A stretch of 64,000 nucleotides of DNA from Pseudomonas sp. G2-4 (GTDB lineage Bacteria > Pseudomonadota > Gammaproteobacteria > Pseudomonadales > Pseudomonadaceae), in assembly GCF_030064125.1 (NCBI RefSeq), contig NZ_CP125957.1, positions 186,001 to 250,000 of the forward strand, written 5' to 3'. A program made the position numbers and the translations under genes. The notes under the pieces were generated by a model. It was not told where the DNA came from. It was given only the letters and a program-made list of their open reading frames with translations, and searched no databases. Every line of letters begins with the position of its first letter. Position 1 is the first letter of the stretch. Below are positions 58,258 through 64,000 of this stretch, one piece after another.

Positions 58258-58265
58258 TAGGGCTT

Positions 58266-58928
58266 TCAGAGCCCTTCGATCAGCGCCCGGTAGTCGATCA
58301 ACGCCTCAAACTCTCCGGTGTCCTTCGGCCCCTTGCGGCTGTCCGGCTCGCTGACGGCCAGCAGATGCGCAACGCCGAAATCCCGGGCGCTGCGCAACAC
58401 CGGCAAGGTGTCGTCGATAAACAGGCTGCGGGCCGGGTCGAAGTTAAGGTCGGCCTGCAGGGCGTCCCAGAACTGTGGGTTTTCCTTGGGGAAACCGTAG
58501 TCGTGGGAACTGATTAAACGCTCGAAATAGGGCGCCAGTTCGATGCGCTCCAGTTTCAAGGACAACGAATCGCGATGCGCGTTGGTGATCATCACCACCC
58601 GTTTGCCGGCCCGCTGGATCGCTGCGAGGAAGGTATCGGCGTCCGGGCGCAAGGCGATCAGGTGCGCAGTTTCCAGTTTCAGTTCGCGCACCGGCAGTTT
58701 CAGTTCTGTGCTCCAGAAATCCAGGCAATACCATTGCAACTGGCCGGCGTTGCTTTCGAACAGCGGTTGTAGCTCCATCTCGGCCATCGCCCGACTCACG
58801 CCGTGCAATTCGGCATAGCGTTGGGGCAGGTGTTCCATCCAGAAGTGGTTGTCGTAATGCAGATCCAGCAAGGTGCCGTCCATGTCCAGCAGCACCGTAT
58901 CGATCTCATGCCAGGGCAGCATGGCCAT
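58266..58928 (-). CDS. yrfG: YrfG-like GMP/IMP nucleotidase (HAD family)
   Basis: A 220-residue HAD phosphatase. Motif I is LLDMDGTLLDLHYD, motif II VVMITNAH, and motif IV FIDDTLPVLRSA. It matches E. coli YrfG, which dephosphorylates GMP and IMP. I start it at ATG 58928, with GGAGAAG seven bases upstream; ATG 58922 is the alternative. It is divergent from nudE; nudE and yrfG neighbours are also linked in E. coli. Confidence 0.9.
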   Translation of the reverse strand: MAMLPWHEIDTVLLDMDGTLLDLHYDNHFWMEHLPQRYAELHGVSRAMAEMELQPLFESNAGQLQWYCLDFWSTELKLPVRELKLETAHLIALRPDADTFLAAIQRAGKRVVMITNAHRDSLSLKLERIELAPYFERLISSHDYGFPKENPQFWDALQADLNFDPARSLFIDDTLPVLRSARDFGVAHLLAVSEPDSRKGPKDTGEFEALIDYRALIEGL

Positions 58929-59016
58929 AAAACTTCTCCAGCGGTAATCGAATATCCGACACAAACAATCAGAATAGGCCGGGTATAGTAGCCCGCTATC
59001 GCCCAGGGAGCCGTTT

Positions 59017-59583
59017 ATGCGCCAGAAACCCACCATACTCGATCGCCGGATCGTCGCCACCAGTCGCCTGTTTTGCGTGGAAGAACTGAAACTGCGCTTT
59101 TCCAATGGCGTGGAGCGCACCTATGAGCGTTTGGCGAGCAAAGGTGCGGGCTATGGCGCGGTGATGATCGTGGCGATGCTCGACGCCGACCACGCGGTGT
59201 TGGTGGAAGAGTATTGCGGTGGTACCGATGCCTACGAACTCTCCCTGCCCAAGGGCCTGATCGAGCCGGGTGAAGACGTGCTGGCGGCGGCCGAGCGGGA
59301 GCTCAAGGAAGAGGCCGGTTTTGGCGCGCGTCAATTGGAGCACCTGACCGAACTGTCGCTGTCCCCCGGCTACATGAGCCAGAAGATCCAGGTGGTGCTG
59401 GCGACCGATCTGTATGAAGAAAAGCTGGAGGGCGACGAGCCCGAGGCGATGCGGGTGGACAAGGTCAACCTGCGCGAATTGTCTGCCCTGGCGCAAAACC
59501 CCCAGTTCACGGAGGGACGTGCGCTGGCGGCGCTGTACCTGGCCCGTGATCTGCTGGCCCAGCGCGGAGCGTTCCTGTCATGA
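59017..59583 (+). CDS. nudE: NudE, ADP compounds hydrolase (Nudix)
   Basis: A 188-residue Nudix enzyme that hydrolyses ADP-ribose, NADH and diadenosine compounds. The Nudix box is GLIEPGEDVLAAAERELKEE with AGFG following. GGGAG precedes the ATG. Its stop overlaps the cysQ start (ATGA), so the two are translationally coupled. Confidence 0.94.
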   Translation: MRQKPTILDRRIVATSRLFCVEELKLRFSNGVERTYERLASKGAGYGAVMIVAMLDADHAVLVEEYCGGTDAYELSLPKGLIEPGEDVLAAAERELKEEAGFGARQLEHLTELSLSPGYMSQKIQVVLATDLYEEKLEGDEPEAMRVDKVNLRELSALAQNPQFTEGRALAALYLARDLLAQRGAFLS

Positions 59584-60407
59584 ACTTCCCCCATCCCCTG
59601 ATGGCCCCTGCGGTTGAACTGGCGCTCAGGGCCGGCGAGGCGATCCTGCCGTTCTGGCGCGCCAATGTGCAGGTCAACCACAAGGCTGACGAGTCGCCGG
59701 TGACTGCTGCGGACATGGCGGCTCACGATGTGATCGTGGCCGGGCTCACGGCGCTGGCGCCGGATATCCCGATCCTCTCCGAAGAAGACGCCGATATCGC
59801 CCAAGACGTGCGTGCCGGCTGGCAACGCTGGTGGCTGGTGGACCCGCTGGACGGGACCAAGGAGTTCATTTCCGGCAGTGAGGAGTTCACCGTCAACATT
59901 GCACTGATCGAGCAGGGCCGGGTGGTGTTTGGCGTGGTGTCGATGCCCACCAACGGCCGCTTCTACGTTGGTGGCGCGGGGTTGGGTGCCTGGCGTGCCG
60001 ACCAGAATGGCGAGCCTTTGCCTATCGCGGTGCGTAACGTATTGGCCCCGGGCGAAACCTTCACCGTGGTCGCCAGTCGCCGCCATACCAGCCCCGAGCA
60101 GGAACGTCTGTTGGGCGGCTTGAGCGAGAGCCTGGGGGAGTTGCAGTTGACCAGCATTGGCAGCTCGTTGAAGTTTTGCCTGGTGGCCGAAGGCGCGGCG
60201 GATTGCTATCCACGGCTGGCGCCGACGTCCCAATGGGACACCGCTGCCGCCCAAGGCGTGCTGGAAGGGGCAGGTGGCGAGGTGTTGGACTTGAGCGGCG
60301 AGCCGTTCTGTTATCCGCCGCGTGAATCGCTGTTGAATGCGTCGTTTCTGGCGTTGCCGGCGAAGGCGCCGTGGCGGGGCAAGTTGTTGGAACTTGCTCG
60401 CTCCTGA
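59580..60407 (+). CDS. cysQ: CysQ, 3'(2'),5'-bisphosphate nucleotidase
   Basis: A 275-residue magnesium-dependent phosphatase that removes the 3' phosphate from PAP and PAPS, keeping sulfate assimilation moving. Metal sites are the acidic set in ILSEEDADI and WLVDPLDGTKEF (split here as DPLDGTKEF), and SQWDTAAAQGVLEGAGG near the C-terminus. It follows nudE, a pairing also seen in E. coli, and adds to the sulfur functions in the window. Confidence 0.94.
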   Translation: MNFPHPLMAPAVELALRAGEAILPFWRANVQVNHKADESPVTAADMAAHDVIVAGLTALAPDIPILSEEDADIAQDVRAGWQRWWLVDPLDGTKEFISGSEEFTVNIALIEQGRVVFGVVSMPTNGRFYVGGAGLGAWRADQNGEPLPIAVRNVLAPGETFTVVASRRHTSPEQERLLGGLSESLGELQLTSIGSSLKFCLVAEGAADCYPRLAPTSQWDTAAAQGVLEGAGGEVLDLSGEPFCYPPRESLLNASFLALPAKAPWRGKLLELARS

Positions 60408-60423
60408 GTCGTACCTGCTTTTC

Positions 60424-60517
60424 TGTGGCGAGGGAGCTTGCTCCCGCTCGGTTGCGCAGCAACCGCAAAATCTTGGGGCCGCTTCGCAGCCCAGCGGGAG
60501 CAAGCTCCCTCGCCACA
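60424..60517. repeat. REPIN, family II
   Basis: TGTGGCGAGGGAGCTTGCTC (60424) with reverse complement ending 60517, 16 bases after cysQ and before the end of a convergent gene. Confidence 0.92.
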
Positions 60518-60533
60518 GGAGGGGGCGGTGTTT

Positions 60534-60989
60534 TTAGCGGTGCAACACGTACTGCCCCTCGAACTGTACCGCCACTTCCTCGCTGCCTGTATTCATCACC
60601 CGCGTCTGCAAGGCCAGCCGCGCCCGGCCGTAGCGCCGGTAGGTGGCCAGGAAGCGTTTCCAGACCTTTTCTTCAGGCGCATCGCAGACGACAGCCGCGT
60701 CCTGGGTAACAGGCAGCGGATAACTGATCTGCCCTTTCTGAATCACGATATGCCCGTCTTCGATGCCTTCTTCGCGCAAGGCCAGGTGCAACCAGCCCCA
60801 GCCACCGAGTACCGCGCCGCAGTACAGGCTGCCGCCGAACATGGTGCTCTTGTGATTGACGTTGGCCGCAAGCGGCAAGAACAGGCGCAGTTGCCGGGCT
60901 TGCCAATCGAGCACCTTGAGGCCCATGTCCCGCGTCAGTGGGATGTCGTGGTGCAGGATCGATTCCAGGTAACGACTGTCGCGGTTCAT
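60534..60989 (-). CDS. YiiD C-terminal-like thioesterase-fold protein
   Basis: A 151-residue hotdog-fold protein of the type found at the C-terminus of YiiD. Blocks: HKSTMFGGSLYCGAVLGGWG, HIVIQKGQISYPLPV and RARLALQTRVMNTGSE. I start it at ATG 60989, with GAGG upstream. It probably hydrolyses an acyl-CoA; the substrate is unknown. Confidence 0.82.
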   Translation of the reverse strand: MNRDSRYLESILHHDIPLTRDMGLKVLDWQARQLRLFLPLAANVNHKSTMFGGSLYCGAVLGGWGWLHLALREEGIEDGHIVIQKGQISYPLPVTQDAAVVCDAPEEKVWKRFLATYRRYGRARLALQTRVMNTGSEEVAVQFEGQYVLHR

Positions 60990-61026
60990 TGCGGGGCCTC
61001 TTGCTTGAAAGGAAGGTGACAGTAAC

Positions 61027-62418
61027 TCAATCGGACTCATCGGCTGGGCCATGATGGCTGTCGCCGAAGTTCAGCCCATGCTTGCGCAACTTGTCGTGCA
61101 GGGTCTTGCGCGGAATGCCCAAGGCTTCGGCAAGGCTGCGTACCGAGCTGTGAGGACGGGCCAGTTCGGCGGCGATCAAGGTTTTCTCGAAGTTTTCCAC
61201 CTGCTCGCTCAAGCCGCCACTGACCATTTCCACCGGTGCCCCGGGGCTGCCGTCCGGCGCGCTGTTGTCCAGGGCCAGTTCCAGGCCCAAAGCGAAGCGT
61301 TCGGCAGCGTTCTGCAACTCTCGCACGTTGCCCGGCCAGGTATGGCGCAGCAACAGCGCCCGTTGCGCCGGTTGCAGCTGGTGGGGCGGCAGGCCGTGGC
61401 GGGCGCTGGCTTCGTCGGCGAAATACTGAAACAACATCAGTGCGTCTTCACCCCGTTCGCGCAATGGCGGTATACGCAGCGGCGCGACGTTCAGGCGGTA
61501 GTACAAGTCGGCGCGAAAACGCCCTTGATCGGCGGCCTGGCGCAGGTCTTCCTTGGTGGCGGCGATGACGCGAATGTCCAGCGGGATCTGTTGATTGCCC
61601 CCCAGCCGTTCCACCATGCGCTCTTGCAGCAGACGCAGCAATTTGACCTGGACATCCAGGCTCATGCTTTCGATTTCATCGAGAAACAGCGTGCCGCCGT
61701 TGGCAAACTCGAACTTGCCGATGCGGCGTTTCTGCGCACCGGTGAAAGCGCCGGGTTCGTGACCGAACAGCTCGCTCTCCACCACCGACTCGGCCAGGGC
61801 TCCGGCATTGATCGCCACGAATGGTCCGTTACGCCGGCTCGACAGGTCATGCAGTGCACGGGCGACTACTTCCTTGCCAGCGCCGGTCTCACCGAGGATC
61901 AGCACGTCGGCCCGAGTGGCCGCCAGGGCGCCGATCTGCTCGCGCAGGCGCAGCATCGGCGTCGATTGGCCGACTAGCCGGGCGCTGAGCTCATGCCGGT
62001 CACTGAGGGCCAGGCGCAGACTGCGGTTGTCCAGCACCAGTCGACGCAAGGCCAGGGCGCGGCGCACGCTGTCGAGCAGATGATCGCTGGCAAAAGGTTT
62101 TTCCAGAAAGTCATAGGCCCCGGCGCGCATCGCCTGCACCGCCAGCGGCACATCGCCGTGGCCGGTGATCAGCAGCACGGGCAGCTCCGCATCCTGGGCG
62201 TGGAGTTCGCTCAACAACTCAAGGCCGTCCATGCCAGGCATACGAATGTCGCTGACCACTACGCCCGGCCAATCACGGGAAAGTTGCCCGGCCAGACCCT
62301 TGGCCTCGGCCAGGGGCAGGATTTTCAGACCGGCCAGGTCGAGGGTCTGGCTCAAGGCCTGACGCAAGTGGGGATCGTCATCGATCAGCACCACCTCAAT
62401 CCGGTTATCGATGGTCAT
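61027..62418 (-). CDS. dctD: DctD-like sigma-54-dependent response regulator
   Basis: A 463-residue enhancer-binding regulator. The receiver domain has D57 in VVSDIRMPG; the AAA+ domain has Walker A GETGAGKEVVA, the sigma-54 contact GAFTGAQKRR and Walker B-like GGTLFLDEIESM; the DNA-binding end is the Fis-type helix VRSLAEALGIPRKTLHDKLR. It pairs with the kinase upstream (ATGA overlap). In Pseudomonas this pair controls C4-dicarboxylate uptake genes dctA and dctPQM, which are not in the window. Confidence 0.94.
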   Translation of the reverse strand: MTIDNRIEVVLIDDDPHLRQALSQTLDLAGLKILPLAEAKGLAGQLSRDWPGVVVSDIRMPGMDGLELLSELHAQDAELPVLLITGHGDVPLAVQAMRAGAYDFLEKPFASDHLLDSVRRALALRRLVLDNRSLRLALSDRHELSARLVGQSTPMLRLREQIGALAATRADVLILGETGAGKEVVARALHDLSSRRNGPFVAINAGALAESVVESELFGHEPGAFTGAQKRRIGKFEFANGGTLFLDEIESMSLDVQVKLLRLLQERMVERLGGNQQIPLDIRVIAATKEDLRQAADQGRFRADLYYRLNVAPLRIPPLRERGEDALMLFQYFADEASARHGLPPHQLQPAQRALLLRHTWPGNVRELQNAAERFALGLELALDNSAPDGSPGAPVEMVSGGLSEQVENFEKTLIAAELARPHSSVRSLAEALGIPRKTLHDKLRKHGLNFGDSHHGPADESD

Positions 62419-64000
62419 ACACTACGGTCCTCGGACGGTTGCAGGCTCACTCCGGGGGCGCCGGCGCGCAGCTTCAGGGTGATCAGGGCGCCGCCTTCCT
62501 TGTGGTTGGCGAACGACAGTTCGCCGCCGAAGGCGCGCATCAGGGTGTCGCAGATCGCCAGCCCCAGGCCAAGGCCCTGAGTGCGGGTCTTGGTGGTGTA
62601 GAAGGGTTCGCCGGCGCGGCCGAGGGCCTCCATGCAAAACCCCGGGCCGTTATCGCGGATGCACAGGTTGACGCCGGTTTCGGTGGCCTGGGCACTGAGC
62701 CAGAGTTTGCGTGGCGGGCCTTTTTCGGTCAGGGCGTCGAGGGCGTTGGCCAGTAGGTTGCCGAGCACCTGGCGCAACCGGGTTTCTCCGGCCTCGACCC
62801 ACAGCGTGGCGGCCGGTAGGTCGCGGATCAGCTCCACCTCCATGCTGCGTCGGCGTTTGGCGAGCAACGCCAGCGCATCATCCAGCGCCGGCTGCAGGGC
62901 GACGCTTTCCGGCGCATGGCGGTCGCGGCGGGCGAAGGCCCGCAGGTGGGCGATGATCGACGCCATGCGTCCGGTCAATTCGCTGATCAGTTTGAGATTG
63001 CCCCGGGCATCCTCGGTGCGTTGGTGGTCGAGCAGAATCCCGGCGTTTTCCGCATAACTTCGAATCGCTGCCAGCGGCTGGTTGAGTTCATGGCTGATGC
63101 TCGCCGACATGGTGCCCAGGGCCGAAAGTTTGCCGGCCTGCACCAGATCATCCTGGGCACGGACCAGTTCTTGCTGGGCCTGCTCGCGCTCCAGCACTTC
63201 CTGCTTGAGGCGCCGGTTCAGGCCTTCCAGATCGCTGGTCCGCTCGGCTACACGGCCTTCCAGTTCCTGACGCGCCTTGCCCTCGAAGGCGATCCGATCC
63301 AGGTAGTGGCGCCTGCGCTGCATCATCAACCCGAGCAGCAGCATCAAGACCAGCAACGCCGCGCCGCCGATAGCGACCACGGTGCGCACCGGCCGGTCGA
63401 TCAGCGTGCGCGGGGCCAGAATGCTCACGCTCCAGCCCGTCTCTTCGATGGACTGTGTCTGGGTCAGCCAGGCGTTGATATCCAGGTTCAACGGCTTGGG
63501 TTCGCGGGTTGGGTAGGGTTGCACGGCGCTGATGGCCTTGCGTTCTTCGTCACTCAAGGGACGGGTTGCGCGGAATCGCCATTCTTGCCGTGACGTGAGA
63601 ATGACCACGCCATTGTGATCGGTTACCAGCAGTTGTTCAGGGGTTTTGCCCCAGAGGCTCTCGGTATGGTCCAGGTCGACCTTGACCACCAGCACGCCGA
63701 TGACTTTCTCGCGGTCGCGCACGGCGGCGGCAAAGAAATAGCCGCGTTTGGCCGACGTGGTGCCCAGGCCGAAGAAACGCCCCAGGCGTCCGGCCATGGC
63801 TTCGATGTAGTACGGCCGGAAGGCGAAATTGCGCCCGACAAAACTGTCGTGCTTGTCCCAGTTCGACGCGGCCAGGGTCTTGCCGGTGGCGTCCATCAGG
63901 TACATGACTTCGGCGCCGGTCTGGGCGCTGATGTTTTTCAGCAGCCGGTTGGCGTTGCCTTGGACGATGCCATCGTCCGGAGTCGACAACGCTGCGCGCA
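62415..64000 (-). CDS. dctB: DctB-like sensor histidine kinase, N-terminus cut by window edge
   Basis: The C-terminal 528 or so residues of a membrane kinase; the frame stays open to the window end, so the true start lies outside. A periplasmic double-PAS-like sensor part (DATGKTLAASNWDKHDSFVG; RGYFFAAAVRDREKVIGVL), a membrane segment near PVRTVVAIGGAALLVLMLLL, a coiled-coil linker, the histidine motif ISHELNQPLAAIRSYAENAG and the ATPase boxes NLLANALDALTEKG and RDNGPGF are present. The domain order and partner match DctB, which senses succinate, fumarate and malate. Confidence 0.93.
   Translation of the reverse strand, partial: RAALSTPDDGIVQGNANRLLKNISAQTGAEVMYLMDATGKTLAASNWDKHDSFVGRNFAFRPYYIEAMAGRLGRFFGLGTTSAKRGYFFAAAVRDREKVIGVLVVKVDLDHTESLWGKTPEQLLVTDHNGVVILTSRQEWRFRATRPLSDEERKAISAVQPYPTREPKPLNLDINAWLTQTQSIEETGWSVSILAPRTLIDRPVRTVVAIGGAALLVLMLLLGLMMQRRRHYLDRIAFEGKARQELEGRVAERTSDLEGLNRRLKQEVLEREQAQQELVRAQDDLVQAGKLSALGTMSASISHELNQPLAAIRSYAENAGILLDHQRTEDARGNLKLISELTGRMASIIAHLRAFARRDRHAPESVALQPALDDALALLAKRRRSMEVELIRDLPAATLWVEAGETRLRQVLGNLLANALDALTEKGPPRKLWLSAQATETGVNLCIRDNGPGFCMEALGRAGEPFYTTKTRTQGLGLGLAICDTLMRAFGGELSFANHKEGGALITLKLRAGAPGVSLQPSEDRSV

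Overview
This 64-kb window is chromosomal DNA from a fluorescent-group Pseudomonas. The evidence is the high G+C gene-dense sequence, the protein families (ptsP-rppH, serA beside D-2-hydroxyglutarate dehydrogenase, tex-ompR/envZ, rimBK, hslRO-pckA, nudE-cysQ), their order, and many copies of the paired REP elements (REPINs) typical of the P. fluorescens group. I see no rRNA, tRNA, CRISPR, transposase or phage gene. Genes at both edges (ptsP left, a dctB-like kinase right) are cut by the window.

Layout. 1-12 kb is core metabolism: ptsP/rppH, a HAD phosphatase, ilvA, rpiA, two tandem SdiA-regulated-type membrane-anchored proteins, a fumarylacetoacetate-hydrolase-family enzyme, D-2-hydroxyglutarate dehydrogenase and divergent serA. 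12-26 kb is dominated by sulfur acquisition: a one-lobed solute-binding-like protein, a minus-strand cluster of two SfnB-type oxidoreductases, a DszA/NtaA-type flavin monooxygenase and MetQNI, then a Pseudomonas-type unknown protein, the cystine importer TcyJLN and D-cysteine desulfhydrase. 26-32 kb is accessory: a BCCT transporter behind a perfect TetR-type operator, a short-chain dehydrogenase with divergent LysR regulator, a HicAB toxin-antitoxin pair and an aldo-keto reductase. 32-36 kb is tauABCD for taurine. 36-49 kb is core: gshA, a thioesterase, tex, the OmpR/EnvZ (AmgRS-like) pair, rimK/rimB, hslR, hslO and pckA. 49-64 kb carries a RecQ-family helicase, a 3-hydroxyacyl-CoA dehydrogenase plus thioesterase, a glycine-zipper protein, an FdhD/YdeP-type molybdoenzyme pair with a LysR regulator, a BON-LysM protein, a nucleotidase, nudE-cysQ and a DctB/DctD two-component pair.

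How the genes fit together. Sulfur is the recurring theme: taurine uptake and oxygenation (TauABCD), methionine or related organosulfur uptake (MetNIQ) with monooxygenases that probably release sulfite or simpler sulfonates, cystine/cysteine uptake and D-cysteine breakdown, PAP recycling (CysQ) and glutathione synthesis (GshA). Only tau, cystine and MetNIQ transport have confident functions; the substrate of the SfnB/DszA-like cluster is unknown. The most unusual points are a 22-codon ORF whose stop overlaps the start of the first SfnB-like gene, a solute-binding protein lacking its second lobe, a nested palindrome between serA and D2HGDH, a rho-independent terminator with no gene upstream (possible sRNA), and seventeen paired REP elements of two families.
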